Source of the DNA: Pseudoalteromonas shioyasakiensis
Lineage (GTDB): Bacteria > Pseudomonadota > Gammaproteobacteria > Enterobacterales > Alteromonadaceae
Direction: 5' to 3'
Length of the DNA: 52,606 nt
NCBI RefSeq assembly: GCF_022398475.1
Contig: NZ_JAKEVM010000013.1
Coordinates: 1-52,606, forward strand
Shown: in pieces, positions 8,122 through 19,072 of the stretch
Layout: each line of letters opens with the position of its first letter
Position numbering within the stretch: the stretch's first letter is position 1
The notes under the pieces: model-generated
Seen by the model: the letters and a program-made list of their open reading frames with translations, nothing else
Database searches by the model: none
Told to the model about the DNA's origin: nothing
Program-made: the position numbers and the translations under genes

Positions 8122-9093
8122 TTAGTGATCGCGGGCAACGGCGATACGGGCCAAACTCTCTAAGGCTTGTTTGTACGGTGTATCTGGTAAGAACTCAATA
8201 CAAGCAATTGCTTTGTCAGCTTCTTGCTCAGCTTTTTGCATTGCAAACTCAAGGGCCTTAGTGTCAGCTAATGCCGCTAGAATGCTCTCTAAGTGGTCCA
8301 TACCATTACCAAGCTCAATTGCTTCTCGTACTAGCTTAACTTGCTCTGGTGTGCCTTTTTGCATTGCGTAGATAAGCGGTAGGGTAGGTTTACCTTCAGC
8401 TAAATCATCGCCAATGTTTTTACCAAGTTGCTCGGCATCAGCATTGTAATCTAGAACATCATCCACTAATTGGAATGCAGTGCCAAGATGCATTCCGTAT
8501 AAGTTTAATGCTTCAAGGGTTTGTTCGTCTTGCTCGGTAATAATTGCAGCAAGGCCGGTTGCAGCTTCGAACAATTTTGCCGTTTTGCTGTAAATAACCT
8601 GCATATAGCTTTGTTCTGTCGTGTCAGGGTCATTACAATTCATTAGCTGTAATACTTCGCCTTCAGCGATGACATTGGTTGCATCAGCTAAAATTTGCAT
8701 GATTGGCATTTTACCTAGGCCAACCATAAGCTGAAATGAACGTGTATAGATAAAGTCACCCACCAAAACGCTCGCTGCATTACCAAACTCTGCGTTGGCT
8801 GTAGGCGTACCACGGCGCAAATGTGACTCGTCGACAACGTCGTCATGCAATAAAGTTGCGGTATGAATAAATTCGATGATAGTGGCAAGCGTAATATGGT
8901 CTTTGCCCTCATAACCAAGTGCTTTTGCCGCTAAAATGGCCAACATAGGACGAACGCGTTTACCGCCACTGTTTACTATGTATAAACCGAGTTGGTTAAC
9001 CAATGCGACATCTGAGCGCATTTGGGCATGTATAAGTTGATTGACGTCATCCATTTCATTTTCGATTAACGTCTGGATAGCTTTTATATCCAT
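8122..9093 (-). CDS. ispB: Octaprenyl diphosphate synthase
   Basis: 323 residues, equal to E. coli IspB. It condenses isopentenyl diphosphate units onto farnesyl diphosphate to make the C40 side chain of ubiquinone and menaquinone. The two aspartate-rich motifs are intact: LLHDDVVDES near residue 80 and LVDDVLDYNAD near 207; GGKRVRP near 45 binds diphosphate. I choose the start at 9093 because GGAG lies 8 bases before it and the N-terminus (MDIKAI) aligns with the family; an in-frame ATG five codons upstream has no ribosome site. Divergent from rplU-rpmA, a widely conserved arrangement. Confidence 0.95.
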   Translation of the reverse strand: MDIKAIQTLIENEMDDVNQLIHAQMRSDVALVNQLGLYIVNSGGKRVRPMLAILAAKALGYEGKDHITLATIIEFIHTATLLHDDVVDESHLRRGTPTANAEFGNAASVLVGDFIYTRSFQLMVGLGKMPIMQILADATNVIAEGEVLQLMNCNDPDTTEQSYMQVIYSKTAKLFEAATGLAAIITEQDEQTLEALNLYGMHLGTAFQLVDDVLDYNADAEQLGKNIGDDLAEGKPTLPLIYAMQKGTPEQVKLVREAIELGNGMDHLESILAALADTKALEFAMQKAEQEADKAIACIEFLPDTPYKQALESLARIAVARDH

Positions 9094-9321
9094 TGATCTC
9101 CGAGCCAATATTTATGGGTATACGGGGCTGATTGTACAACAAAAAAAGCGCTTGCTCGATATTTTGTGATGATTCAGTAAAAAAACACTGTAAAGTTTTT
9201 TATTTGAGATCAATTTAGCCAAGATAAATTTATAGTCTTGATTAATAAGTGATCAGCTTTTTGAATTTTCAAGGTGCGTATTATTAGCGTAATTTAATTG
9301 TCATGAGATCGTAAAAACCGC

Positions 9322-9349
9322 TTGGCATGTGGTGTTTTTAGGATAGAAT
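9322..9349 (+). promoter_or_regulatory. Possible upstream promoter of rplU-rpmA
   Basis: TTGGCA (9322-9327), 16-base spacer, TAGAAT (9344-9349). It would give a leader of about 150 bases. A second, better promoter is closer to the gene. Apart from these promoters I see nothing definite in the 410-base gap between ispB and rplU; an ispB promoter must be there but I could not fix it. Confidence 0.4.
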
Positions 9350-9412
9350 AGGGGAAAATATTGAATTGCTCTCAATGCAGCTATTTTTTATTCATTTTAT
9401 CGAAAAAGAGGC

Positions 9413-9441
9413 TTGCTAGTTTTTGCACATTAGCGTAAACT
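9413..9441 (+). promoter_or_regulatory. Main promoter of rplU-rpmA
   Basis: TTGCTA (9413-9418), 17-base spacer, TAAACT (9436-9441), followed by a GC-rich discriminator (TCGCGCCC), the arrangement typical of growth-rate and ppGpp-controlled ribosomal promoters. Predicted start is near 9448, leaving a leader of about 55 bases. Confidence 0.65.
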
Positions 9442-9503
9442 TCGCGCCCTATTGAAGAATATTTTAGTTGCGTCGATTTGAGGGCGCACAGACGGAGTTA
9501 ATT

Positions 9504-9815
9504 ATGTACGCGGTTTTCCAAAGTGGTGGTAAACAGCACCGTGTGACTGAAGGTCAAACAATTCGTCTTGAGAAATTAGACGTTGAAACTGGTGCAGCAG
9601 TTGAATTTGATTCAGTACTTTTAGTTGCTGATGGTGAGAAAATCGAGATCGGTGTACCGTTCGTAAACGGTGGTAAAGTAACAGCTGAGGTTGTTTCACA
9701 CGGTCGCGGTGAGAAAGTTAAGATTGTTAAATTTAGACGTCGTAAGCATTCTCGTAAGCAAATGGGCCATCGTCAATGGTTCACTGAAGTTAAAATCACT
9801 GGCATTAGCGCTTAA
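9504..9815 (+). CDS. rplU: 50S ribosomal protein L21
   Basis: 103 residues, exactly the usual L21 length. It begins [14 protein letters not shown] and contains the conserved C-terminal [16 protein letters not shown] block that contacts 23S rRNA. The start at 9504 has ACGGAG upstream; an earlier in-frame ATG at 9468 would add a non-homologous extension. It is co-transcribed with rpmA 16 bases downstream. Confidence 0.98.
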   Translation: MYAVFQSGGKQHRVTEGQTIRLEKLDVETGAAVEFDSVLLVADGEKIEIGVPFVNGGKVTAEVVSHGRGEKVKIVKFRRRKHSRKQMGHRQWFTEVKITGISA

Positions 9816-9831
9816 TTAGAGGTACTGAGAA

Positions 9832-10089
9832 ATGGCACATAAAAAAGCAGCTGGTAGTACTCGTAACGGTCGCGATTCAGAAAGCAAACGCCTAGGTGTT
9901 AAGCGTTTTGGTGGCGAATCAGTTCTAGCGGGTAGCATCATTGTTCGTCAACGTGGTACTCGTTTCCACGCTGGCGCAAACGTAGGTATCGGTAAAGACC
10001 ACACTATCTTCGCAAAAGCAGATGGTAAAGTTCAATTCGAACAGAAAGGTCCTTTAAACCGTAAATACGTAAATATCGTAGCTGAGTAA
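9832..10089 (+). CDS. rpmA: 50S ribosomal protein L27
   Basis: 85 residues, matching E. coli L27. [20 protein letters not shown] is the flexible N-terminal tail that reaches the peptidyl transferase centre, followed by the conserved LGVKRFGG. It starts with the mature N-terminus, with no cleavable extension as in Firmicutes. It ends the rplU-rpmA operon before a strong terminator; obgE follows as a separate unit in the usual rplU-rpmA-obgE order. Confidence 0.98.
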   Translation: MAHKKAAGSTRNGRDSESKRLGVKRFGGESVLAGSIIVRQRGTRFHAGANVGIGKDHTIFAKADGKVQFEQKGPLNRKYVNIVAE

Positions 10090-10104
10090 TCATCTCGATA
10101 TTTG

Positions 10105-10130
10105 AAAAACCCCGCCTTTGCGGGGTTTTT
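10105..10130 (+). terminator. Terminator of rplU-rpmA
   Basis: AAAAACCCCGC (10105-10115) and GCGGGGTTTTT (10120-10130) with loop CTTT, continuing into TTGTTTT. A strong intrinsic terminator. Confidence 0.95.
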
Positions 10131-10148
10131 TGTTTTAAGGCTCATAAA

Positions 10149-10200
10149 TATATACCTAAGCGCCTTGGCATTGGGTGCTGAATAAGGCACTTAGGTATAT
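10149..10200. repeat. Long imperfect inverted repeat upstream of obgE
   Basis: TATATACCTAAGCGCCTT and, about 17 bases later, AAGGCACTTAGGTATATA form an 18-bp stem with one mismatch. It follows the rpmA terminator and ends 40 bases before obgE. The right arm runs into TATAAT (10198-10203), a possible -10 of obgE. It lacks a T tract. It could be a protein operator, a structured leader, or a small palindromic repeat element. Confidence 0.6.
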
Positions 10201-10233
10201 AATAGAGTTATTAACAAGCCAATCTTAAAGTGA

Positions 10234-11394
<1,161 letters not shown>

Positions 11395-11407
11395 AATTTT
11401 AAAACTG

Positions 11408-11430
11408 AAAAGGAGCCATGCGCTCCTTTT
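11408..11430 (+). terminator. Terminator of obgE
   Basis: AAAAGGAGC (11408-11416) and GCTCCTTTT (11422-11430) with a 5-base loop, then TT. It sits between obgE and folA; an in-frame ATG at 11418 falls in its loop, which argues against that codon as the folA start. Confidence 0.88.
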
Positions 11431-11462
11431 TTATTAATAAGAAAAAAGTATTAAGGTTTAGT

Positions 11463-11954
11463 GTGAAAATTTCAATGATTGCTGCTATGGCAAATAACCG
11501 AGTAATTGGCCAAGACAACCAAATGCCATGGCATTTACCCGCCGATCTGCAACACTTTAAAAAAGTAACCATGGCAAAGCCTGTGATCATGGGCCGTAAA
11601 ACATTTGAATCAATAGGTCGGCCTTTACCAGGTCGTCAAAATATTATTATCACGCGTAATGCTGATTACACAGCTGAAGGTATTGAGGTGGTTACTTCAC
11701 CAGAGGCTGCGCTGGAATTGGTTGCTGATGTTGAAGAAGTAATGATTATAGGTGGCGGAAATATATACGAACAATTTCTATCTCAAGCAGATCGTCTATA
11801 CTTAACATTCATCGACCTTGAAGTGGCCGGTGATACGCAGTTTCCAGATTACGAAAGTGTTGCTAATTGGACAGTTGCCGAGCAAGAAAAGCATCAGCCT
11901 GATAACAAAAACCCTTACTCGTATACTTTTGTAACCCTGTATAAAAACTCGTAA
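11463..11954 (+). CDS. folA: Dihydrofolate reductase
   Basis: 163 residues from the GTG at 11463, which has AAGG six bases before it; E. coli FolA has 159. It reduces dihydrofolate with NADPH and is the trimethoprim target. Conserved: ISMIAAMANNRVIG start, MPWHLPADLQHFK with the catalytic Asp, VIMGRKTFESIGRPLPGR, and the NADPH-binding MIIGGGNIYEQF. The ATG at 11418 is rejected because it lies in the obgE terminator. In enterobacteria folA adjoins apaH; here it is separated by DUF3718 and a chemoreceptor. Confidence 0.95.
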   Translation: MKISMIAAMANNRVIGQDNQMPWHLPADLQHFKKVTMAKPVIMGRKTFESIGRPLPGRQNIIITRNADYTAEGIEVVTSPEAALELVADVEEVMIIGGGNIYEQFLSQADRLYLTFIDLEVAGDTQFPDYESVANWTVAEQEKHQPDNKNPYSYTFVTLYKNS

Positions 11955-12033
11955 CATTATTGCGGTAAAATTAATTAGTTGGTACAATATTACACAATCT
12001 TGGTAAGAAGAAAGTATTACATAAGGGCAAAAT

Positions 12034-12411
12034 ATGATGAAGTTACCAAATATGTTACTTGCAGCGGCTGTTGTTTCAGCGTCAGTTGCGTATACAGCAC
12101 CAGCAAAAGCTGATGATCAATTAGCGGTTTCTATCTGTGAGTACATCGCAGCTGATGATAAAAACCGTTTACGTAGTAAGCTTAAAAGCTCACGTGTGAA
12201 AATTCGTAACATCTTTGATGCTGTAAAATGTAACGGCAACAATATGCTTCGTCATGCAATTGAAAGCGGCGCTGCGGATGCTGGTGAATACATCGTTAAG
12301 AACTTATCTAAAAGCTCTTTAGCAGACGGTGCAGACATCGCATGGGCAGAATCAAACGGCCACGGTGGTTCTCCACTAATCGCTGTTATTAAAGACCGCG
12401 CAGGCCTTTAA
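12034..12411 (+). CDS. Small exported DUF3718-like protein
   Basis: 125 residues. A signal peptide runs to about residue 26 (…APAKA, then DDQLAV). The mature part has two cysteines (in ISICEY-like and VKCNGN segments) that could form a disulfide, and a CNGNNMLRHAIESGA segment that resembles DUF3718 proteins of Alteromonadales. Function unknown; probably periplasmic. AAGGG lies 6 bases before the start; the second ATG (12037) is equally possible. Monocistronic with its own terminator. Confidence 0.75.
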   Translation: MMKLPNMLLAAAVVSASVAYTAPAKADDQLAVSICEYIAADDKNRLRSKLKSSRVKIRNIFDAVKCNGNNMLRHAIESGAADAGEYIVKNLSKSSLADGADIAWAESNGHGGSPLIAVIKDRAGL

Positions 12412-12434
12412 TTGAAACGCCAATAGAATTTAAG

Positions 12435-12459
12435 AAACCGCACTCGTTGCGGTTTTTTT
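12435..12459 (+). terminator. Terminator of the DUF3718 gene
   Basis: AAACCGCA (12435-12442) and TGCGGTTT (12448-12455), then TTTT. Confidence 0.88.
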
Positions 12460-12494
12460 GTGCCTGAATAACACCTTATAAAGTGAATACATAC

Positions 12495-12524
12495 AAAAAA
12501 CCGTGTTTGTTTTCACAAACACGG
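12495..12524 (-). terminator. Terminator of the chemoreceptor gene
   Basis: CCGTGTTTGT (12501-12510) and ACAAACACGG (12515-12524) form a 10-bp stem with loop TTTC. On the minus strand it is followed by TTTTTT (12495-12500). Confidence 0.88.
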
Positions 12525-12538
12525 CTTCTATCTTTGTT

Positions 12539-12580
12539 AACTCGTAACTCGTAACTCGTAACTCGTAACTCGTAACTCGT
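12539..12580. repeat. Heptanucleotide tandem repeat (AACTCGT)x6
   Basis: Six perfect copies of AACTCGT, lying between the chemoreceptor stop codon (12591) and its terminator. The complement (ACGAGTT) has no stop in any frame, so readthrough of the chemoreceptor stop would add 17 residues including two ELRVTS-type repeats before the next TAA. It has the same 7-bp period as the array at the left edge and shares the frame AAC---T with its AACCACT unit. Confidence 0.95.
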
Positions 12581-12590
12581 TTACAGCTTC

Positions 12591-14606
12591 TTAAACTTTA
12601 AACGCGTCTACCGATAAACGTAGTTCTTCGGCTAACTTAGCAACTTCTGAACTTGAAATATTGGTTTGGTTTGCGCCCTCAGCTGTTTGCTCTGCAATTG
12701 CCACAATTGACTCTAAGCGTTCACTAATTTCTTGCGATACTTGTTGCTGTTCGTGAGCGGCTGTCGAGATCTCTTCACTTACATTATGCGCTTGTGCAAC
12801 GGCTGCTGTGATTGAGTCAAGGGCTGTGTTGGCAAGGTCTGATTGCTCAACACAAGACTCAGCCTGTTGCTTACCTTTCGACATTGCCGATACAGCAGCC
12901 TCTGCACCAACCTGAAGCGATTCAATCATAGCTTGGATCTCTTGCGTCGATTCTTGAGTCTTACTCGCTAGAGAGCGTACTTCGTCAGCTACAACAGCGA
13001 AGCCTCGACCTTGTTCACCGGCACGGGCTGCTTCAATTGCAGCATTCAGTGCAAGTAGGTTAGTTTGCTCTGCAATGCCACGAATAACATCTAAGATGCC
13101 ACCAATTGATGCGCTATCTTTGTGTAGCTTATTGATAACTTGTGATGCATCATCAACTTCACGAGCAAGTTGTTCAATAGTCGCTTTGTTTTGCGAAGAA
13201 ATACCTTTAACACGGTCAGCTTCTTTATCTGCGTTCTTGATTTCACTAAGTGCCTGTTGAGCACTGCTGCTTACCGCTTGTGATGTGCTGCTCATTTCCG
13301 TGGTTGCTGTAGCAGCTTGTTCTACTTGCGCTTGTTGATTACGAATAGCTTGGCTTGATTCTTCAGTGATTGCTGAAGTTTCTTCAGATGCAGCTGCAAG
13401 CTGTGTAGAGCGAGAGATAATGCCTTGAATAAGCGTACGTAAACTTTCGATTAGCGTATTACAACTACGTGATAGCTCACCAAACTCGTCTTTAGCAGAG
13501 TCGTCTAGGCGTTGAGTCATATCGCCGCTAGCAACAATATCAAGAATACGGTTTACTTCAGAAAGTGGTTTAGTAATACGGCTAACAGTAATTGCTGCAA
13601 CAGCAATTGCAATTAAAGTGGCGATAACCATGGCAATCCAAGTCCAGATGGTTGCTGTAGATACGTTACCACTTACATCTTGCTGTAAGTCAAAAGCAAG
13701 TACAGTTGCTTGGTCAACAAGCTCTTTAAGTTGTTTTAGGGCTTCAGTCGTTGATTTCTCTGCATTTGCAAGTTCAGCTTGAGTTTGTGCAATTGCATCA
13801 ATTAAACGCTTTTTATTTGCTGATAGGCTGTTGTTGCCACGTACGTTATTTACAAGGTTTTCAACATAACTGTTTAGGTCATTATATAAATCAGCATTAC
13901 TTTCAATGATAGCTGGGCGAATAAGGCCAAGGCTGCGCTCAACTTCTTCTAAGTAATAAACTTGTTCGTTTTTCACGATATCTAACGTGTTAAGAGTTTT
14001 AACCGTTAGCATATCGGTACTGTTAGTTACTACCGACTGGAAGTTGTTTTCCATGTTGTTAGCAGCTTGGTAGGCACGTGAATGGTTCTCTTCAAGACCA
14101 TCAATATCAATTATATCAAGCACAACAGAGTTAGCATCTTCTGCGCTGATCTCAATATCTTCAAGCTGGGTGCGCAGCGTATTGTTAAGTTCAAGTTGAG
14201 TTTGTTTATCCTTAAAAAGGTTATCGACAGACTTGGCAAAGCGCTTATAAGTTTGCTCAACTTCTTGACTGCTTTGTTTTAATTTAGGGTCGTTACTCAC
14301 TATTTGTTGTAGGTCTTGATAAGAGCTATCGTAACGCTTTTTCTGCTCGGTAAAGTTCTTGCGAATAGTTGCTAATTCATCTTGTGATGTAGTGTAAAAA
14401 CTAGCTTGCGCTGATTTACTCATCAGGATGAATTCAACCTGCAACTCATAACTTTTGTCGAGGGCCGGTAATGACAGCTGATTAACTCGCTGTGTCGATT
14501 GATCAATGTTGGTAATTCTGATCAACGAGTTACCACCAATAAATAGCAGGAGTAACGTAATAACAATAAAGCCACCCCAAATACGCTGTCTAACGGTCAA
14601 GTTCAT
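12591..14606 (-). CDS. Methyl-accepting chemotaxis protein
   Basis: 671 residues. One membrane helix near residues 11-29, a long periplasmic all-helical sensor domain to about 320, a second helix near 322-344, a HAMP domain (about 345-400) and the cytoplasmic signalling hairpin. The tip motif [23 protein letters not shown] and its continuation [12 protein letters not shown] contact CheA and CheW. There is no C-terminal CheR/CheB tether pentapeptide; the ligand cannot be told. A FliA-type promoter lies upstream, tying it to the flagellar regulon. Confidence 0.94.
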   Translation of the reverse strand: MNLTVRQRIWGGFIVITLLLLFIGGNSLIRITNIDQSTQRVNQLSLPALDKSYELQVEFILMSKSAQASFYTTSQDELATIRKNFTEQKKRYDSSYQDLQQIVSNDPKLKQSSQEVEQTYKRFAKSVDNLFKDKQTQLELNNTLRTQLEDIEISAEDANSVVLDIIDIDGLEENHSRAYQAANNMENNFQSVVTNSTDMLTVKTLNTLDIVKNEQVYYLEEVERSLGLIRPAIIESNADLYNDLNSYVENLVNNVRGNNSLSANKKRLIDAIAQTQAELANAEKSTTEALKQLKELVDQATVLAFDLQQDVSGNVSTATIWTWIAMVIATLIAIAVAAITVSRITKPLSEVNRILDIVASGDMTQRLDDSAKDEFGELSRSCNTLIESLRTLIQGIISRSTQLAAASEETSAITEESSQAIRNQQAQVEQAATATTEMSSTSQAVSSSAQQALSEIKNADKEADRVKGISSQNKATIEQLAREVDDASQVINKLHKDSASIGGILDVIRGIAEQTNLLALNAAIEAARAGEQGRGFAVVADEVRSLASKTQESTQEIQAMIESLQVGAEAAVSAMSKGKQQAESCVEQSDLANTALDSITAAVAQAHNVSEEISTAAHEQQQVSQEISERLESIVAIAEQTAEGANQTNISSSEVAKLAEELRLSVDAFKV

Positions 14607-14638
14607 ATGTAATTCCAGAAAATAGTACTAATCAACAC

Positions 14639-14665
14639 TTATCGGCAAGGTTGCCAATTAGTTAA
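14639..14665 (-). promoter_or_regulatory. FliA (sigma28) promoter of the chemoreceptor
   Basis: On the minus strand a perfect GCCGATAA (14646-14639) is preceded, after exactly 11 bases, by TTAACTAA (14665-14658), compared with the consensus TAAAGTTT-N11-GCCGATAA. The -10 is complete and the -35 partial. It lies about 33 bases before the start codon. Confidence 0.7.
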
Positions 14666-14747
14666 GTATTTAAATTTAATTAGCTTAAAATTAAATTAAC
14701 TTTAATTGTTATAAATCTAACAGATGTTCAGCTATTTTTCAGTTTAT

Positions 14748-15563
14748 TTAGATAAAAGAGTGGGATTTTTCGACAAAACAGTCTTTTTTGCTGAGTTCCA
14801 TGAGGGTCATCGCGCCTCCCCATACACAGCCAGTGTCGAGGGCATGAATATTTTCGGCTTTAACTTTACCTTCTAAAGCAGCCCAATGACCAAATGTGAT
14901 CTGTTGCTTGAGCTTACTTATACTCGGATGCTCAAACCAAGGGATTATTGAGCTATCTTCACTAATGCTGGTTTTATTGCTGAAATCGAGTTCACCAAGC
15001 AAATTAACGAAGCGCATGCGCGTGAAGTAATTAACGATATAACGAAATTTAGCCTCGTTAGGTAGCGTTGATTGCCATTCTAATGGGTGGGGTTCATACA
15101 TATTGGCAAAGTAATGATAGGCATCACTACCTTGGTAGCAACTTTCGGCAAAGCGAGCGCGTTTTAATGCTTTTTTTATTGACCAATTTGGATTTAAGCC
15201 AGCATGGCTTATCAGCATGTCATAGCGTTCAAGCCAAATCGCTAATGGTTGTTGTTGCAAAAAGTGAATATATTCAGGGAGCTTTGGGCTGTCAAAAACA
15301 CCAGCAAGCTTATCTTTTGGATTTGCTGGTTTATTTAGATAATGACAAGCAATTAGGTGTAAATCATGATTACCAAGAGTAATAGTTACACTGCCTTGCA
15401 TAGTATGAAGGCGCTCGAGGCAAGCGAGTGAATCTGGACCTCGAGCAACAATATCGCCAACTAAGTAAAGGTGATCTTGGCTTGGGTTGAAGTTGACACG
15501 TTTTAGTAACGCATCAAATTCACTATAACAGCCTTGTAAGTCACCAATTGCGTAGTTAGCCAT
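14748..15563 (-). CDS. apaH: Symmetrical bis(5'-nucleosyl)-tetraphosphatase
   Basis: 271 residues. It splits Ap4A into two ADP, and also removes Np4 caps from RNA. Metallophosphatase motifs are in order: GDLQG near residue 7, GDIVARGPDS near 37, GNHDLHL near 65. It ends the surA-pdxA-rsmA-apaG-apaH run, six bases after apaG. Length matches the family. Confidence 0.95.
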   Translation of the reverse strand: MANYAIGDLQGCYSEFDALLKRVNFNPSQDHLYLVGDIVARGPDSLACLERLHTMQGSVTITLGNHDLHLIACHYLNKPANPKDKLAGVFDSPKLPEYIHFLQQQPLAIWLERYDMLISHAGLNPNWSIKKALKRARFAESCYQGSDAYHYFANMYEPHPLEWQSTLPNEAKFRYIVNYFTRMRFVNLLGELDFSNKTSISEDSSIIPWFEHPSISKLKQQITFGHWAALEGKVKAENIHALDTGCVWGGAMTLMELSKKDCFVEKSHSFI

Positions 15564-15569
15564 TATTAC

Positions 15570-15959
15570 CTAATGCAATATGTTTGGACGAGCTAAACGA
15601 AACACCTCGATTGGCGCTTCAAACTCAGTCCCAAATTCGTTACGCATGGTGTAATGGCCTTGCATCGTCCCAACAGGAGTATCAAGCACTGCACCACTGG
15701 TGTATTTGTAGCTTTCACCTGGGGCAATGGTAGGTGTTTCACCCACAACCCCTTCACCTTGTACTTCCACTTCTTTGCCGTTGGCATCGGTAATTAACCA
15801 GTAACGACTCAATAGCTTAGCACTGCATAAACTGTGGTTTTTAATGGTGATTGAGTAAGCAAAAACGTATTTATCTTGTTCAGGCTCTGATTGACCTTCT
15901 ACATAGAAGGTTTCAACCGACACCTTAATTGGAGAACCTAAATTACTGCTTGTTGTCAT
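15570..15959 (-). CDS. apaG: ApaG (Co2+/Mg2+ efflux-associated, DUF525)
   Basis: 129 residues, all beta, fibronectin-like DUF525 fold. The conserved [20 protein letters not shown] and the GTMQGHYTM block are present. Its exact biochemical role is not settled; mutants in Salmonella affect cobalt resistance. Its first 17 bases overlap the end of rsmA in another frame, indicating translational coupling. Part of the conserved operon with apaH. Confidence 0.95.
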   Translation of the reverse strand: MTTSSNLGSPIKVSVETFYVEGQSEPEQDKYVFAYSITIKNHSLCSAKLLSRYWLITDANGKEVEVQGEGVVGETPTIAPGESYKYTSGAVLDTPVGTMQGHYTMRNEFGTEFEAPIEVFRLARPNILH

Positions 15960-16749
15960 AAATCCAATTAGCTATATCAATAAATTGTTGTAAAGATAGG
16001 CTTTCAGCACGCAGAGTGATATCAATGCCGATGCTTGTTAGTTCTTCAGCTGTCAGTAAGTTAGATAAACTATTACGTAAAGTCTTACGGCGTTGATTAA
16101 AGGCTTCTAAACATACCGTGTTTAGTAACTTAGTGCTTTTAGCTGAACGTTGCTCAGGCTTTTTAGGGATCAAGCGAATAACTGCTGAATCTACTTTAGG
16201 TGCAGGCTTAAAGCACTCTGGCGGCACATCAATCACTGGCATTGCGTGACAGTAATATTGTGTCATCACGCTTAAGCGACCAAAGGCTTTACTGCCCGGG
16301 CCTGCGACCATACGTTTGACCACTTCTTTTTGCAGCATAAAATGCATGTGCTCTACGTTATCCGCGAACTCAAATAAATGGAAGAGCAGTGGGGTCGAAA
16401 CGTTGTATGGTAAGTTACCAAAAATCTTTAACTTTTCGTCAGACTTGATCAAAGAGCTAAAATCGAATTTCATTGCATCGCCTTGATGCACTGTTAACTT
16501 TGGCCCTAAGAATGGGTGGCTCGTTAAACGTTCAGCTAAGTCTTTATCTAGCTCAACAACCGTTAGGTGGCCACTTAAATCAGCGACTGGCTCAGTGATT
16601 GCACCAAGACCCGGGCCGATTTCTACTAAATTGTCTTCAGGTTTAGGATCGATAGCCGTGACGATTTTGTCGATGATCATGTCATCGTTTAAAAAGTTTT
16701 GACCAAAACGCTTACGAGCGCGGTGTCCTAAATGTACTTTATCTGTCAT
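15943..16749 (-). CDS. rsmA: 16S rRNA dimethyladenosine transferase (KsgA)
   Basis: 268 residues. It dimethylates A1518 and A1519 in helix 45 of 16S rRNA, a late 30S assembly checkpoint. Visible: [10 protein letters not shown] at the N-terminus, SAM motif [12 protein letters not shown] near residue 43, and the catalytic NLPYN near 111. The C-terminal domain has the conserved [12 protein letters not shown]. It overlaps pdxA by 4 bases and apaG by 17 bases. Confidence 0.97.
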   Translation of the reverse strand: MTDKVHLGHRARKRFGQNFLNDDMIIDKIVTAIDPKPEDNLVEIGPGLGAITEPVADLSGHLTVVELDKDLAERLTSHPFLGPKLTVHQGDAMKFDFSSLIKSDEKLKIFGNLPYNVSTPLLFHLFEFADNVEHMHFMLQKEVVKRMVAGPGSKAFGRLSVMTQYYCHAMPVIDVPPECFKPAPKVDSAVIRLIPKKPEQRSAKSTKLLNTVCLEAFNQRRKTLRNSLSNLLTAEELTSIGIDITLRAESLSLQQFIDIANWIYDNKQ

Positions 16750-17738
16750 TGATTCTGTGCTTTTTCATGGGCGAGCTTAATTGCTTCGCGGATCGCTAAT
16801 TCAAAACTACCTACATCAGCAGTACCTGTGCCGGCTAAATCGAGAGCCGTACCGTGATCTACAGAGGTGCGAATAAATGGCAGGCCAAGGGTGATGTTGA
16901 CCGAATTGCCGAAACCTTTGTATTTTAGCACAGGTAATCCCTGATCGTGATACATTGCAAGCACGGCATCTGCTTGCGAGAGGTATTTATCTTGGAACAA
17001 GGTGTCAGCAGGCAAAGGTCCAATTAAGTTCATGCCTTGATTATTTAACAGCTCTAAAGTTGGCGCTATGGTATCAATTTCTTCAGTGCCTAAATGACCA
17101 TCTTCGCCAGCATGTGGATTTAGACCACAGACGAGGATACGCGGTTTTTCAATACCAAACTTAGTTTGTAAGTCATGGTTTAAAATAGTGGCAACTTTAC
17201 TTAAACGTTCAACGGTGATTGCGCGCGATACATAAGCAAGCGGTATATGCGTCGTAACAAGCGCTACACGTAAGCCTTCTGTAGCTAACAACATCACTAC
17301 ATCGGCAGTATTCGATTGCTGCGCAAAGTACTCAGTGTGACCGCTGAATGAGATACCTGCTTTGTTGATAATCCCTTTATGCACAGGACCTGTTACAACA
17401 GCGGCAAAGGTACCATCCATATTTTTTTCACTGGCAATGCGCAGTGTATCCAGCACGTATTGACCATTGGCGTCATTAAGTACGCCCACTTCAACGTCAG
17501 AGCCTAAATCTACTTGATGTAAGTAAACGCTGCCTGCAGGGGCAATGCTTGGGGCTTGGCTGTCATCGAAGTCAATTAAATTAATATCTAAACCAAGCAA
17601 TTTAGCGCGCTGTTTTAACAGCGCGCCATCAGCAATCACCACCAGTTGGGCATCCCACTGGTGCTGGGCTAACTTAATAAGTAAATCAGGGCCAATACCG
17701 GCTGGCTCACCTGGGGTAATTGCAATTCTAATGGTCAT
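16746..17738 (-). CDS. pdxA: 4-hydroxythreonine-4-phosphate dehydrogenase
   Basis: 330 residues. It oxidises 4-phosphohydroxy-L-threonine in the DXP-dependent pyridoxal phosphate pathway. Start [14 protein letters not shown] is typical. The metal-binding histidines are in [22 protein letters not shown] and [16 protein letters not shown], followed by [15 protein letters not shown]. It follows surA by 5 bases and overlaps rsmA by 4. Confidence 0.96.
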   Translation of the reverse strand: MTIRIAITPGEPAGIGPDLLIKLAQHQWDAQLVVIADGALLKQRAKLLGLDINLIDFDDSQAPSIAPAGSVYLHQVDLGSDVEVGVLNDANGQYVLDTLRIASEKNMDGTFAAVVTGPVHKGIINKAGISFSGHTEYFAQQSNTADVVMLLATEGLRVALVTTHIPLAYVSRAITVERLSKVATILNHDLQTKFGIEKPRILVCGLNPHAGEDGHLGTEEIDTIAPTLELLNNQGMNLIGPLPADTLFQDKYLSQADAVLAMYHDQGLPVLKYKGFGNSVNITLGLPFIRTSVDHGTALDLAGTGTADVGSFELAIREAIKLAHEKAQNQ

Positions 17739-17743
17739 AATTT

Positions 17744-19036
17744 TTATTCTGTTGGGAAAATATCAACGTGCGCTTGTTCACGCATTTCTTGCTGCCAGTT
17801 GAAACTTTCTTCTTTAAATTTACGATTAAACAGTAGTTGGTGAGCGCGGTTACGCTTAGCTTGCTCTGTTTTATCAGCTACACGCTTATCAAGTAGCTGT
17901 ACAATGTGCCAACCAAACTGTGTTCTGAATGGCTCGCTGATTTCATTTTTATCTAGAGAAAGCAGGGTATTTTTAAATTCTGGTACATAGGTGCTTGGAT
18001 CAGTCCAATCGTACTCACCACCTTTTAATGCTGAACCCGGATCTTCAGAGTATTCTTTAGCAAGTTCACCAAAGTCAGCTTTACCTTCACGTAGCTCTTT
18101 TGCAAAACCTTTTAGCATGTCACGCGCTTTTTCTTCGCTTAAGATGATAGAAGGCTTAATTAAGATGTGACGTGAACGAACCTCTGTTGTTTCAACAACT
18201 TGGCGACCACGAACATCTTGCACTTTAATGATGTGGAAACCAGCACCTGAACGAAGCGGGCCAACGATATCGTCTTTTTTATGGCCTTTTACCGCTTCTG
18301 CAAATAGTGATGGCATTTCGTTGATGCTCATCCAACCTAGCTGACCACCTTCAAGGGCTTTTGAACCGCTAGAAGATGAAATAGCGATACGCTTGAACTC
18401 TTTGCCTTCTTTTAAAAACTCGATAACTTTATCTGCACGTGTTTTAGCACTGGTGATTTCATCAGCTGTTGCATCACTTGGGATATCAATCAAGATATGA
18501 CCAATATCATACTCTTCGGCATTCTTGCCTTGAGTTTCCATGATTTTAAGAAGGTTATCGATTTCTTGTGGGCTAATGTAAATACGGCGGTCAACGTTCG
18601 CACGCATTACTTGTTGCGTGGTGATTTCTTTACGAATTTCTTCACGGTATGCTGGGTAGCTCTCGCCTGCTGCCTCTATAGTGCGACGTAAATCAGCGAT
18701 TGTACCGCCTTGCTCACGAGCCATATTTTCAAGTGTTTGGTCTAACTGAGAGTCAGAGATTTCTAAACCCATGCGCTCAGCAAGTTGCATCATCAGAGTT
18801 TGGTTTACTAAACGCTCGATTGCTTGAATGCGAAGCGTATCATCAGAAGGTAATTGCTGACCTTGCTCTTGCGCTTGAGTTTTTACGCGATTGATAATGG
18901 TGTCTACTTCACTTTGTAAAATAACACCTTGGTTAACTACACCAACGACTTTGTCAATTTCGACAGGTTTTGCGAAAACGCTTTGGCAAAGGCCAACTGT
19001 TAATAATGCAGATGCAAATAATTTTTTTAAATTCAT
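17744..19036 (-). CDS. surA: Periplasmic chaperone SurA
   Basis: 430 residues (E. coli 428). Signal peptide [22 protein letters not shown], then the N-terminal chaperone domain, two parvulin PPIase domains (about 175-275 and 285-385, each with a DIGHILI/SRHILIK opening and a GG-LGW or GGEYDW segment), and a C-terminal helix. It escorts outer-membrane proteins, LptD in particular, to the BAM complex. It lies 36 bases after lptD on the same strand, as in E. coli. Confidence 0.97.
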   Translation of the reverse strand: MNLKKLFASALLTVGLCQSVFAKPVEIDKVVGVVNQGVILQSEVDTIINRVKTQAQEQGQQLPSDDTLRIQAIERLVNQTLMMQLAERMGLEISDSQLDQTLENMAREQGGTIADLRRTIEAAGESYPAYREEIRKEITTQQVMRANVDRRIYISPQEIDNLLKIMETQGKNAEEYDIGHILIDIPSDATADEITSAKTRADKVIEFLKEGKEFKRIAISSSSGSKALEGGQLGWMSINEMPSLFAEAVKGHKKDDIVGPLRSGAGFHIIKVQDVRGRQVVETTEVRSRHILIKPSIILSEEKARDMLKGFAKELREGKADFGELAKEYSEDPGSALKGGEYDWTDPSTYVPEFKNTLLSLDKNEISEPFRTQFGWHIVQLLDKRVADKTEQAKRNRAHQLLFNRKFKEESFNWQQEMREQAHVDIFPTE

Positions 19037-19072
19037 ACTTTTTCTAATACTCTTGCTAATAGTACTGCGGTA

